Counted from the stretch's first letter, positions 9,394 to 18,164 are shown. The stretch is 64,000 nucleotides of DNA from Streptomyces antibioticus (GCF_002019855.1 NZ_CM007717.1:992001-1056000), one strand, 5' to 3'. Notes: generated by a model not told the origin, from the sequence alone. A program made the numbers and translations.

Positions 9394-10626
9394 ATGACCC
9401 TGTACGCCCCGTCCCCCACTTCCCAACTCGACGTCGCCGCCGACCTGTTGGCCCTGTTGCGCGACTCGACCACCGAACCGCGCCCCGACGTCCAGTTGGA
9501 GGCGCTGACCCTGGCGGTCGCCGCCGACCTCCCGGTGCTCCTGTGGGGCGAGCCGGGCATCGGCAAGACCGCCGCCCTCACCCAGCTCGCCACGGAGCTG
9601 GAGCTGCCGCTGACCACGGTGATCGCCAGCGTGCACGAGCCGTCCGACTTCTCCGGTCTGCCGGTCGTCGGCGACGACCCCGCCGAACAGGGCGTTCCGA
9701 TGGCCCCGCCGGACTGGGCGGTACGGCTGGTGCGGGCCGGGCGGGGGCTGCTGTTCCTGGACGAGCTGTCCACCGCGCCGCCCGCCGTGCAGGCCGCGCT
9801 GCTCCGCCTGGTGCTGGAGCGGCGGATCGGCTCGCTGCGGCTGCCGCCCGGCGTACGGATCGTGGCCGCCGCCAATCCGCGGTCCTCGGCGGCCGACGGC
9901 TGGGAGCTGAGCCCGCCCCTGGCGAACCGGTTCGTCCATCTGCACTGGGCCCACGACCACGAGGTCGTCGTCCGCGGCCTCGGCGGCGTCTGGCCGCGTG
10001 CCACCCTGCCCCGGCTGGACCCGGACCGGCTGCCGGAGGCCGTGGACTTCGCGCGGCGCGCGGTGTGCGGGCTGCTCGCCGCCCGGCCCACGCTCGTGCA
10101 CCGGCTGCCCAGTGCCGAGACCCGCCGGGGCGGGCCCTGGCCGTCGCCCCGGAGCTGGGACATGACGCTCTCCCTGATCGCGTTCGCGTCGGCGGCCGGT
10201 TCGTCCCGCGAGGTGCTGTCGATGCTGGTGCGGGGCACGGTCGGGGACGGCCCGGGGCTGGAGCTGCTGGCGAGCGTGGACCGGATGGACCTGCCGGACC
10301 CCGAGTCGGTGCTCGCCGACCCGGCGGGGGCGGAGCTGCCCGAGCGCGGGGATCTGCGCCAGGCCGTCCTGGACGGTGTGGTGGCGGCGGTGCGGGGCCG
10401 TCCGGACCGGGCGCGCTGGGACGCGGCGTGGGCCGTGCTCGTGCGGGCGCTGGAGACGGGCGCCCCGGACCTGGTCGTCGTCCCCGCGACCACCCTCGCC
10501 TCGCTGCGGCGGGAGGACTGGGACGTCCCCGAGTCGATCGAACGGCTCGCCGGTGTGGTGACGCTGTCCCGGCACGCGGACCACGCGGCGGCGCGCACGG
10601 CGAGCCGCGCGAAGGCGGGCCGATGA
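9394..10626 (+). CDS. MoxR-type AAA+ ATPase
   Basis: A 410-residue AAA+ ATPase. The Walker A motif GEPGIGKT is at residues 52-59, Walker B is GLLFLDELSTAP near residues 116-127, and a sensor-1-like asparagine lies in IVAAANPRSS. The short N-terminal extension and overall order match MoxR-type chaperone ATPases, which work with a VWA-domain partner to remodel or load metals into target proteins. Exactly such a partner follows, its ATG at 10623 overlapping this gene's TGA (ATGA), so stoichiometric translation is expected. The start at 9394 has AAGGTGA about seven bases upstream. Substrate and process are unknown. Confidence 0.9.
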   Translation: MTLYAPSPTSQLDVAADLLALLRDSTTEPRPDVQLEALTLAVAADLPVLLWGEPGIGKTAALTQLATELELPLTTVIASVHEPSDFSGLPVVGDDPAEQGVPMAPPDWAVRLVRAGRGLLFLDELSTAPPAVQAALLRLVLERRIGSLRLPPGVRIVAAANPRSSAADGWELSPPLANRFVHLHWAHDHEVVVRGLGGVWPRATLPRLDPDRLPEAVDFARRAVCGLLAARPTLVHRLPSAETRRGGPWPSPRSWDMTLSLIAFASAAGSSREVLSMLVRGTVGDGPGLELLASVDRMDLPDPESVLADPAGAELPERGDLRQAVLDGVVAAVRGRPDRARWDAAWAVLVRALETGAPDLVVVPATTLASLRREDWDVPESIERLAGVVTLSRHADHAAARTASRAKAGR

Positions 10627-11858
10627 CCGAGGAGCGGCCCGCACTGGATCTGGACAAGCTCTTCGCCGCGCGCCTGCACGCCGCGCGGGCCCGCCCCTAT
10701 CTGGCGACGGCGCTGTTCGCCCTGCACACCGTGGCGTCCCGGCAGGTGCCGACGATGGCCGTCGACCGGCACTGGCGGTGCTACGTCTCCCCCGGCTTCG
10801 TGGACCGCACGCCCGTGGAGGAACTCGCGGGGGTGTGGGTGCACGAGGTGTCCCATCTGCTGCGCGACCACCACGGGCGCAGCGAGCGGGTCGCGCGCGA
10901 ACGCGGTCTGACCGGGGCGGCCGAGCGGCTGCGGATGAACATCGCGGCGGACTGCGAGATCAACGACGACGTGTTCGGCGACGGGCTGCTGCGGCCGCGG
11001 GGCGCGGTCGTGCCGGGCCTGCTGAAACTGGCCCCGGGCAAGCTGATGGAGGACTACCTGCGCGAGTTCCGGCTCGGTCCGCACACGCAGGACCTGGCGT
11101 GGCTGGACTGCGGCAGCGGCGCCGACGGGCGCGAGCGGGAGTGGGACCTCGGACCGGACGGGGCGCACGGGCTGAGCGCGCAGGAGCGGGACGCGGTGCG
11201 GTTCCGGGTGGCGCAGGGCATCAAGGCGCGGCCGGGCAGCACACCGCAGGGGTGGCAGCGGTGGGCGGAGGAGGCGTTCCATCCGCCGCAGCCGTGGCGG
11301 GAGCTGCTGGGCGCGGCGGTGCGCTCGGCGGCCTCCGGGCCCGGTGCGGGCGAGGACTACACGTACGGCCGTCCGTCGCGGCGCTCGACGTCGGTGCCCG
11401 GTGCGGTGCTGCCGAGCCTGCGGCGCAGGCCGCCGCGGGTCTGCGTGGTCGTCGACACCTCCGGGTCGGTGAGCGACGCCGAGCTGGGCGGCGCGCTCCT
11501 GGAGATCGCGGCGATCTCCCGGGCCGTGGGCGGGCGGCGGGACCTGGTGAGCGTGGTGTCGTGCGACGCGGCGGCCCGGACGGTGCATCCGCTGTGCCGG
11601 GGCGAGGGCATCGCGCTGGTGGGAGGCGGCGGCACGGATCTGCGGTCCGGTTTCACGACGGCGCTGCGCTCCCGGCCCCGGCCGGACGTCGTGGTGGCAC
11701 TGACCGACGGGCAGACCCCGTGGCCGAGCACGCCGCCGCCGTGCCGGACGGTGGTCGGCCTGTTCCCCCGGGACTCGTCGTCGTACCGGCACGAGGACGA
11801 TCCGGACTACGAACCGGAGACGCCGCCGGCCTGGGCGCGGGTGGTGGAGATCGGCTAG
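10623..11858 (+). CDS. VWA-like protein with metallopeptidase-type N-domain (DUF2201)
   Basis: A 411-residue protein. An HExxH zinc-protease-type motif (HEVSH, residues 74-78) with a following DCEIND fits the putative metallopeptidase N-domain of the DUF2201 family. The C-terminal half is a VWA-like domain whose MIDAS metal site DTSGS is at residues 278-282, with a later TDGQTPW. There are no membrane segments. Together with the overlapping MoxR gene it forms the ATPase plus VWA pair known from Mg-chelatase (ChlI/ChlD), RavA-ViaA and CbbQ-CbbO. Whether the HEVSH site is proteolytic is not known. It ends an apparent unit of 7801-11858; the GH15 gene that follows is unrelated. Confidence 0.88.
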   Translation: MTEERPALDLDKLFAARLHAARARPYLATALFALHTVASRQVPTMAVDRHWRCYVSPGFVDRTPVEELAGVWVHEVSHLLRDHHGRSERVARERGLTGAAERLRMNIAADCEINDDVFGDGLLRPRGAVVPGLLKLAPGKLMEDYLREFRLGPHTQDLAWLDCGSGADGREREWDLGPDGAHGLSAQERDAVRFRVAQGIKARPGSTPQGWQRWAEEAFHPPQPWRELLGAAVRSAASGPGAGEDYTYGRPSRRSTSVPGAVLPSLRRRPPRVCVVVDTSGSVSDAELGGALLEIAAISRAVGGRRDLVSVVSCDAAARTVHPLCRGEGIALVGGGGTDLRSGFTTALRSRPRPDVVVALTDGQTPWPSTPPPCRTVVGLFPRDSSSYRHEDDPDYEPETPPAWARVVEIG

Positions 11859-11964
11859 GTCTCGGGGGGGGCGTGCATCGCGTTCCCTGGGCCGCCGTCC
11901 GCGCTCAGTTCTAGGCTGGAGGTCTCGCCGGTGCGGGAGACCGGGGCCGGCCAGGGAGGTCTCG

Positions 11965-13809
11965 ATGACGGACGCGTCGTACCACCACCGCACATCCGGT
12001 GCGCCCCGGGACGGCCGCTATCTCCCGGTCGCCGAGCACGGGCTGATCGGCGATCTGCGCAGTGTGGCCCTGGTGGGGACGGACGGCACGATCGACTGGT
12101 ACTGCTGCCCCGCGTTCGACTCGCCGAGCGTCTTCGGCGCGATCCTGGACGCCGAGCGCGGCGGTTCCTTCGCGCTGGCGGCGGCGGTCCCGGGCCGGAC
12201 CAAGCAGTTCTACTTCCCCGACACCAACGTCCTGATCACCCGGTTCTTCACCGAGGACGGCGTGGGCGAGGTGCAGGACTTCATGCCGCTGGACGGCGGT
12301 CCCGGCGACGCGGACCGGCACCGGCTGATCCGGCGGGTGCTGTGCGTGCGCGGCACGGTCCCCTTCGAGGCCCGGGTGGCCCCGCGGTTCGACTACGGCG
12401 CGCAGCCGCACACCCTGCGCGTCGAGGACGACGTGGCGGTCTTCGCCTCCGCCGGGCTGACCCTGGCGCTGACCGCGACGGTCCCCCTGGAGGCCGACGG
12501 GGCCGACGTGCGCGCGGAGTTCAAGCTCGCCGAGGGCGAGTCGGCGGTGTTCGCCCTGGACCGGGTCGGCGGCGAGGTGACGCCCCGCCGGTGCGCGCGC
12601 ACCGAGGCGGAGGAGCAGTTCGCGGCCACGGTGTCGTACTGGCGGCGCTGGCTGTCGGCCTCCCGGTACCGCGGGCGCTGGCGGGAGATGGTGCACCGCT
12701 CGGCCCTCACCCTCAAGCTGCTGACGTACGCGCCGACCGGGGCGATCGTCGCCGCGCCGACCACGAGTCTGCCCGAGGAGCTGGGCGGGGAGCGGAACTG
12801 GGACTACCGCTATGTGTGGGTGCGGGACGCGGCGTTCTGCGTCTACGCGCTGCTGCGGCTGGGCTTCTCCGGTGAGGCCGAGGCGTTCATGGAGTTCGTG
12901 ACCCGGCACATCGCGCCGGGTGACGGCAAACCGTCGGGACCGTTGCAGATCATGTACGGCATCGACGGCCGCACGGACCTGTCGGAGAGCGAACTCACCC
13001 ATCTGGAGGGGCACCGGGGCTCGGCGCCGGTCCGGGTCGGCAACGCGGCGGCCGATCAGCTCCAACTGGACATCTACGGCGCGCTGATCGACTCGATCTA
13101 TCTGTACGACAAGTGGGCCAAGCCGGTGTCCAGCGCTCAGTGGGACGACGTGTGCGCGCTGGTCGACTGGGTGTGCGAGCACTGGGACCAGCCCGACGAG
13201 GGCGTGTGGGAGACCCGGGGCGGCCGCCGCAACTTCCTGTACTCGCGGCTGATGTGCTGGGTGGCGATCGAGCGGGCGGTCCGGATGGCGAACCGGCGCG
13301 GTCTGCCCGCCGATCTGCCGCGCTGGCAGGCGGCCCGCGACCGGATCTACCGGCGGATCCACAGCCGGGGCTGGTCTGCGGAGCGCGGGGCGTTCGTGCA
13401 GCACGAGGACGGGGACGTGCTGGACGCGGCGGTGCTGATGATGCCGCTGGCCAAGTTCATCGCCCCGACCGACCCCAAGTGGCTGTCCACGCTGGACGCG
13501 CTCACCCGCGAACTGGTGTCGGACTCCCTGGTCTACCGCTACGACCCGCGCGCCAGCCCCGACGGGCTGCGCGGCGACGAGGGCACGTTCTCCATCTGCT
13601 CCTTCTGGTACGTGGAGGCCCTGGTGCACGCCGGCCGGCTGGACGAAGCCCGGCTGGCCTTCGAGAAGATGCTGACGTACGCCAACCATCTCGGCCTGTA
13701 CGCCGAGGAGATCAGCCACACCGGCGAACAACAGGGCAATTTCCCCCAGGCGTTCACCCATCTCTCCCTGATCAGCGCGGCGTTCAATCTGGACCGCGCC
13801 CTGGGCTGA
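11965..13809 (+). CDS. Glycoside hydrolase family 15 protein
   Basis: A 614-residue protein. An N-terminal trehalase-like beta domain begins IGDLRSVALVGTDGTIDWYC and an (alpha/alpha)6 GH15 catalytic domain follows. WDYRYVWVRDAAF (about residue 278) is the typical substrate-binding stretch with the catalytic acid region, and EGTFSICSFWYVEAL near residue 533 is the second conserved block. Relatives hydrolyse alpha-glucosides, including trehalose in actinobacteria, in the cytoplasm; no signal peptide is visible. AGGGAGG sits shortly before the ATG at 11965. A GGTCTC/GAGACC inverted repeat (11921-11942) lies in the leader and may be regulatory. The exact substrate is uncertain. Confidence 0.88.
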   Translation: MTDASYHHRTSGAPRDGRYLPVAEHGLIGDLRSVALVGTDGTIDWYCCPAFDSPSVFGAILDAERGGSFALAAAVPGRTKQFYFPDTNVLITRFFTEDGVGEVQDFMPLDGGPGDADRHRLIRRVLCVRGTVPFEARVAPRFDYGAQPHTLRVEDDVAVFASAGLTLALTATVPLEADGADVRAEFKLAEGESAVFALDRVGGEVTPRRCARTEAEEQFAATVSYWRRWLSASRYRGRWREMVHRSALTLKLLTYAPTGAIVAAPTTSLPEELGGERNWDYRYVWVRDAAFCVYALLRLGFSGEAEAFMEFVTRHIAPGDGKPSGPLQIMYGIDGRTDLSESELTHLEGHRGSAPVRVGNAAADQLQLDIYGALIDSIYLYDKWAKPVSSAQWDDVCALVDWVCEHWDQPDEGVWETRGGRRNFLYSRLMCWVAIERAVRMANRRGLPADLPRWQAARDRIYRRIHSRGWSAERGAFVQHEDGDVLDAAVLMMPLAKFIAPTDPKWLSTLDALTRELVSDSLVYRYDPRASPDGLRGDEGTFSICSFWYVEALVHAGRLDEARLAFEKMLTYANHLGLYAEEISHTGEQQGNFPQAFTHLSLISAAFNLDRALG

Positions 13810-13831
13810 CCGGTAGGCAGGGAAGATGACC

Positions 13832-14239
13832 ATGCAGAACCACCCCGTCGACCACGAACTCGTCGAGGCCGCGGCGCACGTCGCCCGCACACGCTGCCGG
13901 GGCGACAACCACACCATGGCGGCCGCGGGCCGCGCCCCGGACGGCCGGATCGTCACCGCGGTGAACGCCTACCACTTCACCGGCGGCCCCTGCGCCGAGC
14001 TGGTCCTCATCGGCGCGGCGGCCGCGCAGGGGGTCTACGAGCTGACCACGATCGTCGCCGTGGGCGACCGCGACCGAGGGGTCGTTCCTCCGTGCGGCCG
14101 GTGCCGGCAGGTGCTTCTCGACTACTTCCCCGGCGTCGAGGTCATCGTGGGCGAGGGCGACGGCATGCGGGCGGTGCCGGTCGCCGAACTGCTGCCCGCG
14201 AGCTACGTGTGGGCCGACCACCAGCTCGACACCGAGTGA
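13832..14239 (+). CDS. Cytidine-deaminase-like enzyme
   Basis: A 135-residue zinc-dependent deaminase of the CDA superfamily. It has the catalytic CAE (GGPCAELVLIG) and the zinc-binding PCGRCR pair. The upstream segment has DNHTMAAAG where cytidine deaminases usually show their substrate-binding stretch, and the overall layout resembles blasticidin-S deaminase as much as housekeeping Cdd. Substrate is therefore open. An in-frame ATG at 13826 abuts GGAAG (13821-13825) with no spacing, whereas the ATG at 13832 has six bases of spacing, so the latter is preferred. It follows the GH15 gene closely and converges on the sugar ABC operon. Confidence 0.85.
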   Translation: MQNHPVDHELVEAAAHVARTRCRGDNHTMAAAGRAPDGRIVTAVNAYHFTGGPCAELVLIGAAAAQGVYELTTIVAVGDRDRGVVPPCGRCRQVLLDYFPGVEVIVGEGDGMRAVPVAELLPASYVWADHQLDTE

Positions 14240-14245
14240 CGGGAC

Positions 14246-14407
14246 GGGGCCGCGTACCCGGTGGCGGGGCGGCCGCCGGCCCGTCATCGGCCCCAGATCG
14301 CGCGGTACGCCTCGCGGTAGCCCGGCGGGTCCCAGGTGGTGGCGCCCTCGCTGTTGGCGGCGGTGGCGATGTGCACCGGGGCCGCGTACCCGGTGGCGGG
14401 GCGGCCG
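14246..14407. repeat. 30-nt exact duplication, intergenic and intragenic copies
   Basis: A 30-base sequence starting GGGGCCGCGTACCCGG is present at 14246-14275, between the convergent deaminase and binding-protein genes, and again at 14378-14407 inside the binding-protein gene, where it encodes GRPATGYAAP on the minus strand. The intergenic copy is thus a duplicated piece of the coding sequence placed just after that gene's own stop. Confidence 0.9.
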
Positions 14408-15447
14408 GCGAAGGCCCGGTTGAACTCGTCGACGATCTGCCACCCCTGCTGGGACAGCGGTTCGGGCACGGTCGCCTGCTGGTACTGCTCGCTGTCGATG
14501 CGCTGGAAGGCGGACGGATCGCCGTCCCCGGCCCCGATGTTGTACGGCGGCCCTGTGCCCTCCTCGCCGGCCGCGCGGAAGGCGGGCGCGGCGTCGGCGA
14601 AGTACAGGTCGTTGATGGCCACGGAGTGCGTCCAGGCGTCGCCGAACCGGGCGAGGAGGGCGGAGATCTCGCGCGGGGTGCGGCTGCTCGCGTCCGGGAT
14701 CGGGATGTTCTCGTAGGCGAGGATCCGCACCCCGGGGCAGGTGGCGAGCGCGGCGCGGATCAGCTCGGACTTGTTCCGGGCGAACGGGATCGAGGCGTCG
14801 GTGATGATCACGGCCCCGGCCCGGCCGCCGGACTCCGCGATGACCCACTGCGCGCTGATCCGGGCCACGTCCTCCACGCGCGTGGTGACGTTGGTGAAGA
14901 GCGGGGGCCTGCTGCTGGGGCCGGGGGCGGCGACCGCGTGCCAGCCGACGAGGGGGATGCCCAGTTCACCGGCCCGGGCGACCTGCCGTGACGTGGCGTC
15001 GGGGTCGAACCCGCCGATGACGATGCCCGACGGTCTGAGGGCCACGGCCTCGCTCATCGCGGCCTGGATCCCGGCGGGCGTACCGCCGCCGTCGATGACC
15101 CGGACGGTCCATCCGATGACCCGCGCGGCCTGCCGCACACCGTCGGCGGCGCCCGCGACGCCGGGGTTGGTCATGGTCTGGGCGACGTAGACGAGCGTCC
15201 TGCCGGGCACGGCTCGCGGGCCGGTGGTCGGTCCGTCCCAGGGCGCGTCGGTGGCCTCGGCCGTGGTGACGGCGGCGGCCGCCCGGGCCTGTACGGCGGG
15301 ACAACCGGCCGCGCCCGGGACCGTCTCGTCGGGATCCCGGGAGGAGCCGCGTTCGCAGCCGGCCAGCAGGGCGGCACAGGCCAGCAGGGCGCAGGAGGCG
15401 AGCCGCGCGGTGCGGGCGGGGGCGCCTGAGCGGTGGCGGCCGGACAC
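14284..15447 (-). CDS. Sugar ABC transporter substrate-binding lipoprotein
   Basis: A 387-residue exported lipoprotein. A basic start is followed by a hydrophobic stretch and a lipobox ending LLAGC, so it should be anchored on the outer face of the membrane. The body is a type I periplasmic-binding fold of the RbsB/sugar class (LVYVAQTMTNPG, IVIGGFDPDATS, IPLVGWHAV, GAVIITDASI). The start is a GTG at 15447 with GGAGG five bases upstream. The permease gene ends 49 bases before it on the same strand, and ATPase, permease and binding protein follow in that order as one operon. The ligand cannot be read from the sequence; a pentose or related sugar is likely. Confidence 0.88.
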   Translation of the reverse strand: MSGRHRSGAPARTARLASCALLACAALLAGCERGSSRDPDETVPGAAGCPAVQARAAAAVTTAEATDAPWDGPTTGPRAVPGRTLVYVAQTMTNPGVAGAADGVRQAARVIGWTVRVIDGGGTPAGIQAAMSEAVALRPSGIVIGGFDPDATSRQVARAGELGIPLVGWHAVAAPGPSSRPPLFTNVTTRVEDVARISAQWVIAESGGRAGAVIITDASIPFARNKSELIRAALATCPGVRILAYENIPIPDASSRTPREISALLARFGDAWTHSVAINDLYFADAAPAFRAAGEEGTGPPYNIGAGDGDPSAFQRIDSEQYQQATVPEPLSQQGWQIVDEFNRAFAGRPATGYAAPVHIATAANSEGATTWDPPGYREAYRAIWGR

Positions 15448-15496
15448 GGGGACCTCCCTTGAGCGACGGTGGGCGAATGTGCCACGGACAGCGGTG

Positions 15497-16531
15497 TCAG
15501 GGCGGGGACGGTGGCGCGTCGGCGGTCTCTGCCCTCGCCGGTTCCCTCCCGCTGCGCAGTCGGCGACGCGCCTCGTACCCGGCCAGGCCGACGGCGAGGA
15601 GCAGGGTGCCGCCGTAGAACAGCGGGACCGTCCAGAACTCGCCGCCCAGTTGGCCGATGCCGGTGAGGCCGACGGCCAGGACGGCGACCGCCACGACCGT
15701 GCCGAGGGCGTTCGGCCGGCCCGGTCTGATCGCCGTGGCGCCGAGGAGGGCGCCGACGAAGGCGGGCAGCAGATAGTCGAGGCCGACGCTGGGGTTGCCG
15801 ATCTGCTGCTGGGCGGCGAGCAGTACACCGGCGCAGCCCACGATCAGCCCGGAGGCGGTGAACGCGTACACCGTGCAGGCGCGGACGCGGATGCCGACGA
15901 GTTCGGCGGCGCGCGGGTTGGAGCCGACGACGTACAGGTACCGGCCGAGCGGGAGCCGCTCCAGGACCACCCAGAGCGCGGCGGCGAGGCCGAGCACGTA
16001 GAAGGCGGGGACCGGGAGGCCGAGGAAGGTGGAGTCGTAGAGGTCGGTGAACGCGGGCGGCAGGCCCCCGGGGCCGGGGACGATCCGGCCGCCGTCGGTG
16101 ACCCACCCGCTGACCGCGTACATCATGCTGCCGGTGCCGAGGGTGGCGATGAAGGAGTCGATGCGGCCGAAGACGACGACGATCCCGTTGAGGACGCCCA
16201 CCAGCGCGCCGCCCGCGATCACGGTGAGGCAGGCCAGCGGCCAGGGCCAGCCCTCCTCGACGATGAGCTGGAGCACCATCACATGGGCCAGGCCGAGGCC
16301 GTAGCCGATGGAGAGGTCGAAGGCGCCGGTGACGACGGGGACGGTCGCGGCGAGCGCGAGGACGGCCGGGATGGACTGGTTGGACAGGATCGAGTCGACG
16401 GTGTCGAGGGTGGGGAAGGTGCGGGGCAGGGCGAGCGAGAAGACCACGACGAGCAGGACGGTGAGGGCGAGCAGTCCGTAGGCGCCGATCCAGTGCACGC
16501 CGGGGCGGCGCGGGCGCGGGGTGGTCGTCAT
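15497..16531 (-). CDS. Sugar ABC transporter permease (CUT2/RbsC type)
   Basis: A 344-residue membrane protein with about nine or ten hydrophobic segments. The hallmarks of the CUT2 permease family are present: VPVVTGAFDLSIGYGLGLAH near the N-terminus, the GRIDSFIATLGTGSMMYAVSG block, and LGRYLYVVGSNPRAAELVGI in the cytoplasmic loop that contacts the ATPase. Its ATG at 16531 overlaps the stop of the ATPase gene (ATGA), indicating translational coupling. It should form a homodimeric channel with two copies of the tandem ATPase. Confidence 0.92.
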   Translation of the reverse strand: MTTTPRPRRPGVHWIGAYGLLALTVLLVVVFSLALPRTFPTLDTVDSILSNQSIPAVLALAATVPVVTGAFDLSIGYGLGLAHVMVLQLIVEEGWPWPLACLTVIAGGALVGVLNGIVVVFGRIDSFIATLGTGSMMYAVSGWVTDGGRIVPGPGGLPPAFTDLYDSTFLGLPVPAFYVLGLAAALWVVLERLPLGRYLYVVGSNPRAAELVGIRVRACTVYAFTASGLIVGCAGVLLAAQQQIGNPSVGLDYLLPAFVGALLGATAIRPGRPNALGTVVAVAVLAVGLTGIGQLGGEFWTVPLFYGGTLLLAVGLAGYEARRRLRSGREPARAETADAPPSPP

Positions 16532-18057
16532 GGGCGGGTCCCGGTCGCGGGCCCGGTCCCGGTCGCCGGCCCGGTCCCGGTCGTCGGCCCGGGGAGGGCG
16601 GAGGCGGCCCGGGTGAGCGCGGCGGCGGTGAGGGCCGGTCCGGTCAGCTCGGCGGTGACCGATCCGCGCACCAGGACCAGGGCGCGGCGGCAGACGCTCG
16701 CGACCTCCTCGGCGTCGGTGGAGACCAGCAGGACGGCGAGGCCCTGGGCGAGCGCCTCGTCCAGCAGCCGGTGGAGGGCGGCCTTGGCGCCGATGTCGAC
16801 GCCGGCGGTCGGTTCCTCCAGGATCAGCAGCCGTGGGCCCACCCGCAGCCGGCGTCCGATCATGACCTTCTGCTGGTTCCCGCCGGACAGGGTGGCGAGG
16901 ACGGCCTCGCCGTCGTCCGGCCGCACCGCGAACCGTGCGATCAGCCGGGCTGCCTCGGCGCGTTCCCGGCGGGGCCGGATCCAGTGCGGCGCGGACCCGT
17001 CGGCGGTCCGGGGCACGGCGAGGAGGTTCTCCCGTACGGTCAGCCGGGCGAGGCAGCCCTCGCGCAGCCGGTCGGCGGGGACCAGGCCGGCACCGCGCGC
17101 CACGGCCTCGGCGACCGTGCGGGGGCGGTAGGGGCGGCCGTCGAGGAGGACCCCGCCGTCGAGCGGCGGCCGGGCCCCGGCCAGGGCGCGGCCCAGTTCG
17201 GCGTGTCCGGCGCCGGTCAGGCCGACCAGCCCCAGTGCCTCCCCCGCCCGCAGCTCCAGGCTCACCGGCCCCACGCCGGGGGCGTGGGCGGCGTCGAGCG
17301 CGAGGACGACCGGTCCGGTGCGGCCCGCGGTGCTCGGGGGGACCGTCGCGGGCTGCTCCTCTCCGACGATGTCGTGCACCAGGCGGGCGGGGCTGTGGCC
17401 GGCCAGCGGGCCGTGGCTGACGAGCCGGCCGTCGCGCAGTACGGCGAAGGAGTCGGCGACCCGGTACACCTCGTCCAGGCGGTGGCTGACGTAGAGGAGG
17501 GCGTGGCCGCGGTCGCGCAGGGTGTGCAGGACGTCGAAGAGGCGGGCGCAGTCGGCGGCGGGGAGCCGGGCGGTCGGCTCGTCCAGGACGAGGAGCTTCG
17601 CGTCGGTCGCGAGGGCCCGGGCGATGGCGACCTGCGCGCGTTCGGCCGGGGCGAGCCGGGCGATCGGGGTGTCCGGGTCCAGACCGGCCGCGACGGTCCG
17701 CAGGGCGTCGGCGCAGCGCTCGCGGGTCCGCCGCCAGGAGATCAGCCCGGCGCGGCGCGGATACCCGGCGCCCAGGGCGATGTTCTCGGCGACCGTCATC
17801 CACTCCACGAGGCCGAGGTCCTGGTGGATGAACGCCATGGCGCGGGTCGCGGCACGGCTGCCGAGCGGGTGGCCGTCGACCGTGACCTCGCCGGTGTCGG
17901 CGCGGTGGACACCGGCGAGCACCTTGATGAGGGTGGACTTCCCTGCGCCGTTGGGCCCGAGGAGGGCGAGGACGCCGCCCGCGTGGACGTCGAGGTCGAC
18001 GCCGTCCAGGGCGACGGTCCCGCCGAACCGCTTGCCGAGCCCGCGGACGCTCAGCAT
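16528..18057 (-). CDS. Sugar ABC transporter ATP-binding protein, tandem NBDs
   Basis: A 509-residue protein with two nucleotide-binding domains, as in RbsA. The first has Walker A GPNGAGKST, LLVLDEPTA and VSHRLDEV, but its signature is atypical (LAPAE). The second has LSGGNQQK and LLILEEPTAGVD; its Walker A lysine is replaced (GLTGAGHAE), as is common in the second domain of this family. The C-terminus is a Gly-Pro-Ala-Thr repeat from an 18-nt tandem repeat. The start is taken at ATG 18057; a longer form from 18135 would add 26 residues but would run through the AT-rich operator-like sequence and has no better ribosome binding site. Confidence 0.9.
   Translation of the reverse strand: MLSVRGLGKRFGGTVALDGVDLDVHAGGVLALLGPNGAGKSTLIKVLAGVHRADTGEVTVDGHPLGSRAATRAMAFIHQDLGLVEWMTVAENIALGAGYPRRAGLISWRRTRERCADALRTVAAGLDPDTPIARLAPAERAQVAIARALATDAKLLVLDEPTARLPAADCARLFDVLHTLRDRGHALLYVSHRLDEVYRVADSFAVLRDGRLVSHGPLAGHSPARLVHDIVGEEQPATVPPSTAGRTGPVVLALDAAHAPGVGPVSLELRAGEALGLVGLTGAGHAELGRALAGARPPLDGGVLLDGRPYRPRTVAEAVARGAGLVPADRLREGCLARLTVRENLLAVPRTADGSAPHWIRPRRERAEAARLIARFAVRPDDGEAVLATLSGGNQQKVMIGRRLRVGPRLLILEEPTAGVDIGAKAALHRLLDEALAQGLAVLLVSTDAEEVASVCRRALVLVRGSVTAELTGPALTAAALTRAASALPGPTTGTGPATGTGPATGTRP
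16538..16591. repeat. 18-nt tandem repeat at the ATPase/permease junction
   Basis: GTCCCGGTCGCSGGCCCG occurs three times with one variable position. It lies in the last codons of the ATPase gene, just upstream of the permease start, and encodes a repeated GTGPAT tail on the minus strand. Confidence 0.9.
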
Positions 18058-18093
18058 GGGGTGCGCCGTGGGCGGGGCGGGATCTTCGTGTCG

Positions 18094-18114
18094 TTTGACA
18101 TTGTTTGTGACATT
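18094..18114 (-). promoter_or_regulatory. Candidate operator of the sugar ABC operon
   Basis: An AT-rich island in very GC-rich surroundings carries two direct copies of a TTTG-(TG)-ACATT element (94-102 and 104-114 of this kilobase). It sits 37 bases upstream of the preferred ATPase start, where a repressor or activator of the importer would act. No regulator gene adjoins the operon. Confidence 0.4.
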
Positions 18115-18164
18115 ACGTGCCCTTGCGTACGACATTCCGCGCAGCCCGCGTGTCCGGCGGCGTG

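Noticed and set aside
13832..14239. Blasticidin-resistance deaminase
   Set aside because: Some likeness to that enzyme exists, but the motifs are shared by all cytidine-deaminase-superfamily members and no biosynthetic genes are near.
18058..18135. N-terminal extension of the sugar ABC ATPase
   Set aside because: The extra 26 residues would be encoded by the AT-rich operator-like DNA and do not resemble the family.
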